Assembly: GCF_008974265.1 (NCBI RefSeq)
Contig: NZ_BKZW01000001.1
Span: forward strand, 3,844,001 to 3,908,000
Reading direction: 5' to 3'
Length of the DNA stretch: 64,000 nt
Source of the DNA: Dictyobacter vulcani
GTDB taxonomy: Bacteria > Chloroflexota > Ktedonobacteria > Ktedonobacterales > Ktedonobacteraceae
The first letter of the stretch is position 1, and each line of letters begins with the position of its first letter. The position numbers and the translations under genes are program-made. Positions 1 through 7,856 of the stretch are shown here, piece after piece. The notes under the pieces were generated by a model that ran no database searches, was not told the origin of the DNA, and saw only the letters and a list, made by a program, of their open reading frames with translations.

Positions 1-130
1 TTGCTCTGGTCATTATGGGATGCGTCCTGCTGATGGTAATCGGCGGGGCATCGTGTTATTTGTAATGCTACAACCATGACTTACAGATTTGGAGTTCGTG
101 TATATATATCAATAAGTCTACTTTTCTGAT

Positions 131-1093
131 TTAGCGTAAAGAACTGGCTGCTGGAATATTGTGTAAAGTGTGTGCCTGGCGTACCGCTTTGACGATGGCT
201 CGTGCAAGTGTGTTAGCTGCCGCTGCTCCTATGATACTTACAGTTTGTGCCGCGGTTGCTGTGTCATGCTGTATTGCTGATGTCCTATCGCCTAATGCCA
301 GTGTAAATATTGTATCACCATCAAACATTGTATGGGCAGGTCGGATGACGTGTGCCATACCATCATGCGCCATTTGCGCTACTTTGCTGGCTTCGGCTTT
401 GGTCAGGGTAGCATTGGTGGCGATGACGGCGATGGTGGTATTCCCGAACGGATTGCTTCGCGCAGGATTTTTTCCGGCGGCATTTTGTGTACCTGCAAGC
501 ACGTGTTGCGTCTGGGGATCAATGATATCTCCCAGGGCGTTAACAAGCACGATGGCACCCACAACAATCCCCCCCAGGAGTTCCTGACTGGCTGATCCCA
601 GGCCACCTTTCATGGCAAAATCAGGACCTAACATTTTGCCTACGGTTGCTCCTGTGCCACCGCCAATCGTTCCCTGCTCAATGGGTCCTGTTGCAGTATC
701 AGCCTGTTCGCAAGCTCGATAGCCGGAATCGCTATCGGGTCGGATTGTCGCGGAGCCAAATGGGAGATCAAAGATTGCCGCAGCTGGCACAATTGGTACT
801 CGCGCCACGCCTGCATCATAGCCAATACCACGCTCATCCAGATAGCGTACGACCCCGCTGGCTGCATCCAACCCAAAGGCACTTCCACCAGTCAGGAGCA
901 CCCCATGAACCTCATCGACCATGCATAAAGGATCTAAGAGATCCGTCTCACGCGTCGCTGGAGCCCCCCCTCGTACATCCACTCCACCGACCGCTGGTGT
1001 ATCGCACAGCACCACTGTACAGCCCGTTCCAGCCTCCAGATTTGTATCATGTCCAACTCGGATCCCGGGCACATCTGTAATATCATCAAACAT
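131..1093 (-). CDS. P1-family aminopeptidase (DmpA / L-aminopeptidase D-esterase type)
   Basis: The 320-residue product matches the P1 (DmpA-like) N-terminal nucleophile peptidase family. It opens with ITDVPGIRVGHDT, contains LLTGGSAFGLDAASGV near residue 65, and has NPFGNTTIAVIATNATLTK near residue 220. In DmpA the chain cleaves itself at a Gly-Ser/Thr bond in the GNTT region to release the nucleophile, so the same maturation is expected here. Known relatives hydrolyse N-terminal residues of short peptides or amides, but substrates vary and cannot be read from sequence. The ATG is preceded by GGAGA at suitable spacing. The gene stands alone, separated from rpe by a repeat and a terminator. 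No signal peptide is evident, so a cytoplasmic location is likely. Confidence 0.9.
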   Translation of the reverse strand: MFDDITDVPGIRVGHDTNLEAGTGCTVVLCDTPAVGGVDVRGGAPATRETDLLDPLCMVDEVHGVLLTGGSAFGLDAASGVVRYLDERGIGYDAGVARVPIVPAAAIFDLPFGSATIRPDSDSGYRACEQADTATGPIEQGTIGGGTGATVGKMLGPDFAMKGGLGSASQELLGGIVVGAIVLVNALGDIIDPQTQHVLAGTQNAAGKNPARSNPFGNTTIAVIATNATLTKAEASKVAQMAHDGMAHVIRPAHTMFDGDTIFTLALGDRTSAIQHDTATAAQTVSIIGAAAANTLARAIVKAVRQAHTLHNIPAASSLR

Positions 1094-1170
1094 CCCAGCT
1101 TCTCCTATTTAAATATTCATAGCATGCAGAGTATGTCTGAGATTCACGTTGATCGGGAGCGTCGAGTGCG

Positions 1171-1287
1171 GCCGCACTCGGGCACTAAAGTGCCCATACT
1201 TCTTTTATGGGGTGGTGGAAATGCGTGCGCGATGCGCACACATTTCCACCACCCCATAACATTTTTGAGCGCCGCAGGCGCGAAAAT
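1171..1287. repeat. Hairpin repeat module, copy A
   Basis: The module has three parts. A 37-nt head (1171-1207) contains the small palindrome GGGCACTAAAGTGCCC. A very long hairpin follows at 1205-1259: about 26 paired positions with one mismatch and a 3-nt loop. A palindromic tail at 1261-1287 has the core GCGCCGCAGGCGC. The head recurs identically, inverted, at 29386-29422, next to a hairpin of entirely different sequence. This module fills most of the 1094-1467 gap and no gene is visible in it. Confidence 0.8.
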
Positions 1288-1402
1288 CTGGCGACACAGT
1301 GCCCGATGGAAGTGCTTTTCAGACACACTCTTAAAAAAAGGTTGTATTAAGTATAACTGATTTTTAGCCATTCTATCAGGGGTATTTGTGTGCCATGGAC
1401 AA

Positions 1403-1442
1403 CAAAAAAGGTTGTGATCATTCAGAGCACAACCTTTTTTTG
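1403..1442. terminator. Bidirectional Rho-independent terminator after rpe
   Basis: The stem AAGGTTGTG / CACAACCTT closes an 11-nt loop and is flanked by A and T runs on both sides, so it works on either strand. It lies 26 nt past the rpe stop codon and would end the minus-strand pentose phosphate transcript. Confidence 0.85.
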
Positions 1443-1467
1443 TTGTTTTGCTTTAATGAGGAGCGCC

Positions 1468-2133
1468 TCAGGATTCATTGGGAATCGCGCGACGTAGCTT
1501 CTCCATTGTCTGTTCAACACTTTCTCTGGTATTGTAGAAAGCGGAACCCGCTACCAGCAGATTGGCTCCGGCGCGCACAACCTGGGGAATGGTTTCGGCA
1601 TTAATGCCACCATCCACCTCAATATCGCATTTAAGATTGCGCTGTTGAAGCATACGGTGCAGTGTTTCAATCTTGGGCAATGTCTCTGGAATAAGTTCCT
1701 GTCCACCAAAGCCAGGATTGATCGTCATGACCAGAACCAGATCGCAGAATGGCAGCATGTCCTGCAACATGAAAACCGGCGTTGAAGGATTAATCGCTAC
1801 GCCAGCCTGTTTGCCGGTCGCTTTGATCTGTTTGAGTACGCGATGCAGGTGGGGCGAGACCTCTTGATGAACAATGATCACGTCCGCGCCAGCTTTCGCG
1901 AATGTCTCAATATATTCCTGAGGATTGCTGATCATCAGGTGCGCTTCCAGCGTGGCTTTGGTACAACCACGCACCGCCTCAACGACCATTGGTCCCATGG
2001 TGATATTAGGAACAAAATGGCCATCCATGACATCAATCTGGATCCGTCGCGCTCCGGCAGCCTCGGCGTCTCGCACTTGCTCGCCCAGGCGGGTAAAATC
2101 CGCAGACAGAATAGATGGGACGATCTCTACCAT
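1468..2133 (-). CDS. rpe: Ribulose-phosphate 3-epimerase
   Basis: This TIM-barrel enzyme interconverts D-ribulose 5-phosphate and D-xylulose 5-phosphate, supplying transketolase in the cytoplasm. Family motifs occur in order: SILSADFTRL at the N-terminus, IDVMDGHFVPNITMGP near residue 35, HLMI near 67, NPGFGGQ near 140 and VDGGIN near 173. The Asp and His metal and acid-base residues within these motifs are present. I chose the ATG at 2133 because AGGAG lies 8 nt upstream; an in-frame GTG two codons earlier is too close to that site. It is the last gene of the pentose phosphate block, 11 nt after pgl, and is followed by a strong terminator. Confidence 0.95.
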   Translation of the reverse strand: MVEIVPSILSADFTRLGEQVRDAEAAGARRIQIDVMDGHFVPNITMGPMVVEAVRGCTKATLEAHLMISNPQEYIETFAKAGADVIIVHQEVSPHLHRVLKQIKATGKQAGVAINPSTPVFMLQDMLPFCDLVLVMTINPGFGGQELIPETLPKIETLHRMLQQRNLKCDIEVDGGINAETIPQVVRAGANLLVAGSAFYNTRESVEQTMEKLRRAIPNES

Positions 2134-2144
2134 GAACACATCTC

Positions 2145-2882
2145 CTAGCTCTGTTTGCGTAATTTCCCCGCAGCGGCCGTATCAAGCATCCAGGTGACTT
2201 CACCATTGGTTGGGCGCACAATCTGGGCTGGATATTCTTCGGGCTGCTCAGGACCTTCCAGGACCGCCTGGAGCGCTTCGTCTTTTTCGGCTCCCGTGAC
2301 CAGGAAGAGGATGTGGGCAGCGGCATTGAGCAAGGGTGGTGTGAATGTCAGGCGTGGTGGTGGTGGTTTGGGTACCGTCACCGGCATGATCAGTCGCGCT
2401 TGTTCCTTGAGCGAAGCCTGATGTGGGAAGAGCGAGGCAGTATGCCCCTCGGGCCCCATGCCCAACTGGATCAAATCAAAGCGCGCGTTCCCATTGCTTC
2501 CAACGACGCGTTGGATCTCCTGGGCGTAAGCCTGTGAAGCGGCGTCGCGATCGGCCTCATCCGCAGGTACGCGATGGATTTGTGCTGGCTGGATTGGTAG
2601 TTTGCTCAGCATGACCTCATTGGCCATCCGGTAATTGCTTTCAGGATCATCAGCAGGCACACAGCGCTCATCGCTCCAGAAAATCTCAATTTTTGACCAA
2701 TCGATCTGGTTGCGATACGGCTCGGTGGCTAGTAATCCATACAACTTTTTCGGTGTGGAACCGCCGGAGAGGGCCAGCGTGAAGTGGCCATGATCGGCAA
2801 TTGCTTCCTGAGCGACGCGCACGATATACTCGGCGGCGGCGCGGCTGAGTTGTTCTCCATCTGGAAAAATGGTAACGTTCAT
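2145..2882 (-). CDS. pgl: 6-phosphogluconolactonase
   Basis: The product hydrolyses 6-phosphogluconolactone to 6-phosphogluconate, the second step of the oxidative pentose phosphate pathway. It is 245 residues, typical for the DevB/Pgl family, with the phosphate-binding LSGGSTPKKLY near residue 38 and SDERCVPADDPESNYRM near 70. It lies between opcA/zwf and rpe on the same strand. The start is odd: the ATG abuts an IS605-like relic and the bases just before it (AUUGAAAUUGU as RNA) carry no recognisable Shine-Dalgarno sequence. Insertion may therefore have replaced its native ribosome-binding site, or translation may start weakly or at an internal codon. Confidence 0.93.
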   Translation of the reverse strand: MNVTIFPDGEQLSRAAAEYIVRVAQEAIADHGHFTLALSGGSTPKKLYGLLATEPYRNQIDWSKIEIFWSDERCVPADDPESNYRMANEVMLSKLPIQPAQIHRVPADEADRDAASQAYAQEIQRVVGSNGNARFDLIQLGMGPEGHTASLFPHQASLKEQARLIMPVTVPKPPPPRLTFTPPLLNAAAHILFLVTGAEKDEALQAVLEGPEQPEEYPAQIVRPTNGEVTWMLDTAAAGKLRKQS

Positions 2883-2885
2883 ACA

Positions 2886-3283
2886 ATTTCAATCGTGCGG
2901 AGACCCCTGCCTTCGGGCATGGGGAGGAAGCACGCCTCCTTTTTGCTGTTCCTCGTGTGTTGTCCCTTGCGGGAGACCGCTTTTGGTGGGAACGGCCAAA
3001 CCCCACTGGTTTCCCAGGTAAGGTGTGCCTCGACGATGATACCGGCCTGCACATCTTCTCAGCACTGCCTCGAACCCCGTCTGACTGGTTAACTGAGAAG
3101 TTCTAGAGCAACGCGCTGGCAAGTACGCGTTGGTAGGTTCTTTGACACGTCCGGTATCGTAGCCCGATGGGTGTAAGCACCCCTGGCTGGGTCTGGTCAG
3201 GTCCGGACCTGGAGAAGACGGGCAGCAATCCCCCCATCTCTAAGCCCCCGCCGCAGAGGCGTGGGGTACCTGACACAATGCTC
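2886..3283. mobile_element. IS200/IS605-like relic or non-autonomous palindrome-ended element (no transposase)
   Basis: About 400 bp between opcA and pgl has no credible ORF but carries subterminal hairpins at both ends. The left one has CCCCTGCC / GGCATGGGG around a TTCG-type loop (about 2907-2924); the right one has CCCCCGCC / GGCGTGGGG around GCAGA (about 3245-3267). Such paired imperfect hairpins without terminal inverted repeats are typical of IS200/IS605-family ends and their palindrome-associated derivatives. The interior is rich in short hairpins, which would also fit a TnpB- or IscB-type guide RNA scaffold. Exact ends are uncertain, and I did not identify a target pentanucleotide or guide. 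Confidence 0.5.
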
Positions 3284-3306
3284 CAATTAGAATGATGATA
3301 GTAACA

Positions 3307-4593
3307 CTATTCTGCAAGAAGTGCAAACACCTCATGCAGCATTTGCTCATACAGGCGATCGCGCCCCATGATCTCTAACTCATTGTGTAGCAGATCACTT
3401 TCCTTATGGGTCGCTGCTATACTCACGGTTCGAGGGGGGCGCGGGCTTCCAGGCACTTCAACAGATGTGAGCACGTGATCGTCATCATCGCCACGCTCAA
3501 TAGTAAAGATCGCCTGTTTTCCCTCTACGGTGCAGACCATACGCACCAGGCAGAGTGTACCAGGAGCTGATTTTACCAGTTCACGTGGTTGGACAGAGAT
3601 GCGAATACCTCCCAGTGGCGCGCTAGTTTTTTGTTCACCAGAAGTGATAGCACTGAGTGGTTGCGTGACAACTTTATTCATATCCCGTTCCGACATATGC
3701 CAGGAATAGGTTCCTGTCACCGGGTCCCGACTATTGTCACTCTCATCCTCTGACAATTTCCAGCCCAGGCGCGTTTTCAACCAGGCGGCCAATAACAAGG
3801 CCCTGATTGGATTTTTCTGGCTTGAATGATGATCCAGGGCCTGACTAGAAGTGGCAACGATATGTTCTATCGAAATAGTATCCACTGCCATCAGATACGG
3901 GCGGTACTCGGGGATATCAAAAAATTGTGCGATCAACTCACGCCAGGCAGTGACGCGTCCCCAGGTGAGATCACTGAGAGCACACTGCGGAGCCTGCTGC
4001 AAGATGGCCGAAGCGGCACTGATCTGCTCTTCAGGCTGCGTGAAATGGCTGGAATCGATAATGACCCGGCTACTGAGTTTAATCAGACGGTGGAAAATAT
4101 CATGATCTTCAGGAAGATCATTTAACCACCACAAATAGACGGGTAGATCAGGTTTGAGCAGGGACTGAACGATATTATCCACATATTGAATGGCTTTGCC
4201 ACCGACTGTGGCAGTAACCTGTTCAAAATGATGGCGCATAATATCTGAAATGATCGGGAAGGAGCGCAGCGTGATCCAGGTAGACACCTCGGATGGACCA
4301 TCGCTGCGCGTGTCAAGAATTAAAAGGGTAACTCTAGCGATGTGGGTACTGGCTAAGTCGCGGAGAACGGCGCTGGCCTTACGCGCTGTTTTTTCGTCCT
4401 GAGCACAGATCACGAAATTGAGCACGCTTGTACGCACATTCATATTCTGACTAATACGCATGTTATCGGCAGCCAGACGCCAGAGCGTTGACAACTCGAC
4501 TTCTACATGTTCCGGGCTGACCTGTTTGCCTGCCCAGGGCAATTGCATTCCTGGGGCTGCGGAGTTATCCATTACCATTCCTACACCCTTCAT
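3307..4593 (-). CDS. opcA: Glucose-6-phosphate dehydrogenase assembly protein OpcA
   Basis: OpcA binds and activates glucose-6-phosphate dehydrogenase in cyanobacteria and actinobacteria. The 428-residue product has the OpcA N-terminal pattern (ELSTLWRLAADN, RTSVLNFVICAQDE), followed by PDLPVYLWWLNDLPEDHDIFHRL near residue 150 and DLTWGRVTAWRELIAQFF near 205, which are family hallmarks. It lies 71 nt downstream of zwf on the same strand, the usual zwf-opcA-pgl order. The ATG at 4593 is preceded by GAGGT. The C-terminal third is less conserved and contains the acidic stretch ERGDDDDHV. Partnership with the adjacent Zwf is a strong inference from synteny. Confidence 0.92.
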   Translation of the reverse strand: MKGVGMVMDNSAAPGMQLPWAGKQVSPEHVEVELSTLWRLAADNMRISQNMNVRTSVLNFVICAQDEKTARKASAVLRDLASTHIARVTLLILDTRSDGPSEVSTWITLRSFPIISDIMRHHFEQVTATVGGKAIQYVDNIVQSLLKPDLPVYLWWLNDLPEDHDIFHRLIKLSSRVIIDSSHFTQPEEQISAASAILQQAPQCALSDLTWGRVTAWRELIAQFFDIPEYRPYLMAVDTISIEHIVATSSQALDHHSSQKNPIRALLLAAWLKTRLGWKLSEDESDNSRDPVTGTYSWHMSERDMNKVVTQPLSAITSGEQKTSAPLGGIRISVQPRELVKSAPGTLCLVRMVCTVEGKQAIFTIERGDDDDHVLTSVEVPGSPRPPRTVSIAATHKESDLLHNELEIMGRDRLYEQMLHEVFALLAE

Positions 4594-4664
4594 CAGTGAA
4601 CCTCATTGTTCTAAAGGACAACATTGTGCTATTGAGTTCTAGATTTGCTCTTAACGCTTGCTCA

Positions 4665-6215
4665 CTATGGGCGGCGCCAGCGGCGACCGTCACGCCAGAT
4701 GAACTCATCGGCGGCCTGGGGTCCCCATGAGCCAGACTCATAGCTATGAATGGTATCGCGAGGAGCCGCGCCCCATTCGTCCAGAATGTTCTGTACGAAG
4801 GCCCATGCTGCCTCGACCTCGTCACGGCGTGTAAAGAGTGTTGAGTCACCATGCATGGCGTCAAGTAAGAGGCGCTCATACGCTTCCGGTTGTTCACGCA
4901 CAAAGGATGAACCATAGAAGAAGTCCATATTCACCGAGCGAATCTGCATATCGGTGCCTGGTACCTTGGCGCCAAATTTCAGCGAAATACCTTCATCTGG
5001 CTGGATACGTAAGGTAAGGACGTTTGGTTCTACCTGACCCTGTGTGTCGTGATCCTTGAACAGCATCAGTGGTGGCTGCTTGAACTGAATAGCTATTTCG
5101 CTTACACGCTTGGGCAAATGCTTGCCGGTGCGTAAGTAAAATGGTACCCCGGCCCACCGCCAGTTGTCAATAAAGGTTTTTATAGCAACATAGGTTTCCG
5201 TGCTAGAAGTAGGGGAGACTCCATCTTCCTGGAGATAGCCAGGAACCTGTTTGCCGCCGACCCAACCCGGACCATACTGGGCGCGAATGGTATTATTCTG
5301 TACTTCGCGTCCAACCAGGGGTTGTAGCGCATGGAGCACTTTTACTTTTTCATCGCGGACCGAATTGCCGTCAAAGGCGATTGGTGGTTCCATCGCGACC
5401 AATGTCAGCAACTGGAGCATATGATTTTGAATCATATCGCGAATGGCACCAGATTCCTCATAGTAGCCAGCGCGTCCCTCCAGACCGAGATTTTCCGCGA
5501 CGGTAATTTGAACATGATCAACATAACGCCTGTTCCAGACCGGCTCGAAGATGCCATTGGCCAGACGGAAGACCAGGATGTTCTGAACGGTCTCTTTACC
5601 CAGGTAGTGGTCGATACGATAGATCTGATCTTCTTTGAAGACTTTAGCGATCTGGCGATTGAGCTCACGCGCAGTGGCGAGGTCATGACCAAAGGGTTTC
5701 TCTACGATGATACGTGTCCAACCTTTGCGGTTCCTGTTTAAACCGGCGGCCCCCAGATTCTGAATAATATCAGGATACTGGCTGGGTGGTGTGGACAGAT
5801 AAAAGATACGATTGCCACTGGTACCGCGCTCTTGATCAAGTTTGTTTAATAATTGATTGAGTTTGGTATAACCCTCGGGATCGTGAAAATTTGACTGCAG
5901 GTAATGAATACCGGAGGCAAAACTCTCCCAAACTTGAGGATTAACCGGCTTTTGGCGAGAATATTGATTAATTGATTCGAGGGCCTGCTGGCGGAATGAT
6001 TCGTCGGTATAAGGGCGTCGCGCAAATGCTACGACCGAGAAGCCTGCTGGTAATGGATGTTCCAGCGCTAGATTATATAGGGCGGGAAGTAATTTACGGT
6101 GTGTCAGGTCGCCTGTTGCACCGAAGATGACCATAACACAGGGTTCAAGGCTCTCTTTAATGCGTAATCCTTCGCGAAAGGGATTAGGCGCCTCGACGAC
6201 GCTACGCTGAGGCAT
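4665..6215 (-). CDS. zwf: Glucose-6-phosphate 1-dehydrogenase
   Basis: The product oxidises glucose 6-phosphate to 6-phosphogluconolactone, reducing NADP+ (or NAD+). It is 516 residues, the usual length. The nucleotide-binding motif VIFGATGDLTHRKLLPAL lies near residues 29-46, the active-site signature RIDHYLGKETVQNI near 200-213, and the substrate-binding EKPFG near 172. AGGAGATATCAC precedes the ATG. The 367-nt gap upstream, after tal, suggests a promoter of its own, though no convincing -35/-10 pair stands out. It is followed by opcA, pgl and rpe. The C-terminus ends with WRDGRRWRRP, as in actinobacterial and cyanobacterial relatives. Confidence 0.96.
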   Translation of the reverse strand: MPQRSVVEAPNPFREGLRIKESLEPCVMVIFGATGDLTHRKLLPALYNLALEHPLPAGFSVVAFARRPYTDESFRQQALESINQYSRQKPVNPQVWESFASGIHYLQSNFHDPEGYTKLNQLLNKLDQERGTSGNRIFYLSTPPSQYPDIIQNLGAAGLNRNRKGWTRIIVEKPFGHDLATARELNRQIAKVFKEDQIYRIDHYLGKETVQNILVFRLANGIFEPVWNRRYVDHVQITVAENLGLEGRAGYYEESGAIRDMIQNHMLQLLTLVAMEPPIAFDGNSVRDEKVKVLHALQPLVGREVQNNTIRAQYGPGWVGGKQVPGYLQEDGVSPTSSTETYVAIKTFIDNWRWAGVPFYLRTGKHLPKRVSEIAIQFKQPPLMLFKDHDTQGQVEPNVLTLRIQPDEGISLKFGAKVPGTDMQIRSVNMDFFYGSSFVREQPEAYERLLLDAMHGDSTLFTRRDEVEAAWAFVQNILDEWGAAPRDTIHSYESGSWGPQAADEFIWRDGRRWRRP

Positions 6216-6481
6216 GTGATATCTCCTAATGACTTGTTTTAGTTTCTTACAACTAATGACGTATTTTTAAAGTGTTTACTGAGTACGTTCAGGTCTAACT
6301 GGTAAAGCCTACAGGGTTGTAACGTTTTACCATGGTTTGCATAATACCATATTCACTGGCGAGATGGTTGGCTCATGAGCCTGAGGTCCTGCTCATATAA
6401 ATAGCATATATGGATTAGAGGACATAAGCAAGCCCTGAGCCATCGGCAAAAATGGAATTCGCTGGTATGTGTACTCAGGAA

Positions 6482-6525
6482 TATCTCCACCTCGATGCAT
6501 GATCATCATGATCGAGATGGAGATA
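6482..6525. other. Long imperfect hairpin between tal and zwf
   Basis: The arms TATCTCCA-C-CTCGAT and ATCGAG-A-TGGAGATA pair around an inner CATGA/TCATG stem, giving about 19 base pairs with one bulge and one mismatch. It lies 58 nt downstream of the tal stop. There is no T run, so it may be an RNA-stabilising or Rho-associated 3' structure. The rest of the 6216-6582 gap shows nothing I can name. Confidence 0.6.
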
Positions 6526-6582
6526 CAATATGACTAACATTGAGCTCTTACAGCGAAAAACTCATGGTGTGGATGGACCGTC

Positions 6583-7728
6583 CTAGTTACCAACCTGAGT
6601 CTCTTTGATAGCATTTTTCTTATTATCGATGCCTTCAAACAACTGGTGGAAGGAGTCCGCAAACTTCCTCACGCCTTCGTCCTGTAACTGCTGGGTCACC
6701 TGAGCGTAGTGGATGCCAACCTTCTCCAGGGCATCCAGAGCAGCTTTAGAACCAGCAATATCATCCTCAATACTGTTACGGACCTGACCATGATCGCGGA
6801 AGTTCACAATGGTCTCCAGGGGCATGGTGTCAACGGTATCAGGACCAACCAGTTCCTCTGCATACAGCACGTCGCGGTAGGCAGGATTTTTGGTGCTGGT
6901 GCTGGCCCAGAGTGGACGCTGGACATGCGCGCCAAGATGTTTGAGTGATTCAAAGCGTGGGGTATTGAAGATGCGTTTGAAGTCCTGATAGACGACGCGT
7001 GCATTCGCGATCGCAGCTTTACCTTCGAGGGCCTTCAACTGCTGTTTCTCGCTCTCGTTGCTGCTGGCCTTAATCTTGTCCTCCAGCATCTTGTCGACCA
7101 GGGTATCAACGCGGCTGACAAAGAAACTGGCGACGGATGCGATTTTGCTGACATCCTCACCACGACCATTGCGATCCTCAAGCGCACGGATATACGCATC
7201 GGCGACATCGCGATAGGAATCCAGCGAGAAGATCAGGGTGACATTGACATTGATACCGCTGCGCAGCACTTCATAGATGGCAGGAATACCAGCGGGTGTG
7301 GCCGGAATCTTGATCATCAGGTTCGGGCGCTGGACCATGCTCCAGAAGCGTTTGGCCTCTGCGACGGTGCCTTCGGTATCGTTTGCCAGTTCAGGTGAAA
7401 CCTCAAGGCTCACATACCCATCTTTACCCTCTGTGCGATCATAGATCGGACGCAGCAGGTCGGCAACCGTGCGGATATCTTTGATCACGACTGCTTCGTA
7501 GATATCGCTGGTGCTCTTGCCTTCTTTAATCAACTGGCTGATCTGCTCATCATAGGCATGGCCAGCGCTGATCGATTTCTCGAAAATGGTTGGATTGGCG
7601 GTCACACCAAGTACACCATCCTCGTCCAACATCTTTTTGAATTGGCCGGAGGCGAGTTGTGAACGATCGATATTGTCATACCAGACGCTCTGGCCCTCGG
7701 ACTGCAATTGTGTTAAAGGATTTGCCAT
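6583..7728 (-). CDS. tal: Transaldolase
   Basis: The product moves a dihydroxyacetone unit between sugar phosphates in the non-oxidative pentose phosphate pathway. At 381 residues it is the long form seen in actinobacteria and cyanobacteria. Motifs are GVTANPTIFEKS near residue 41, the Schiff-base lysine region NLMIKIPATPAGI near 137, and INVNVTLIFSLDSY near 160. The late motif WASTSTKNPAYRDVLYAEEL near 275 is also typical. The ATG at 7728 follows a purine-rich AAAGGAAGG. It lies 128 nt downstream of tkt on the same strand, so the two are probably co-transcribed. Confidence 0.95.
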   Translation of the reverse strand: MANPLTQLQSEGQSVWYDNIDRSQLASGQFKKMLDEDGVLGVTANPTIFEKSISAGHAYDEQISQLIKEGKSTSDIYEAVVIKDIRTVADLLRPIYDRTEGKDGYVSLEVSPELANDTEGTVAEAKRFWSMVQRPNLMIKIPATPAGIPAIYEVLRSGINVNVTLIFSLDSYRDVADAYIRALEDRNGRGEDVSKIASVASFFVSRVDTLVDKMLEDKIKASSNESEKQQLKALEGKAAIANARVVYQDFKRIFNTPRFESLKHLGAHVQRPLWASTSTKNPAYRDVLYAEELVGPDTVDTMPLETIVNFRDHGQVRNSIEDDIAGSKAALDALEKVGIHYAQVTQQLQDEGVRKFADSFHQLFEGIDNKKNAIKETQVGN

Positions 7729-7856
7729 GGAATTGTACCTTCCTTTTACTTATCAAACATTTCCAGCAGGCCTGCCCTGCCAGCATAGTGGCTGAGGCAG
7801 GCTGTTTTATTGCTTTTCTGGATGTGCAGGCAATAAATACTCTGTATAAATGCTTC

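Noticed and set aside
2889..3122. ORF on the minus strand within the relic (RYHRRGTPYLGNQWGLAV).
   Set aside because: No ribosome-binding site, no recognisable family, and the sequence spans hairpin-rich DNA; such ORFs are common spurious calls in element ends.
3190..3240. Segment GGTCAGGTCCGGA in the IS605-like relic resembles the signal recognition particle RNA core.
   Set aside because: The match stops after 13 nt; the following asymmetric loop and GGAAGCAGC are not preserved, and the segment lies inside a hairpin-ended mobile relic.
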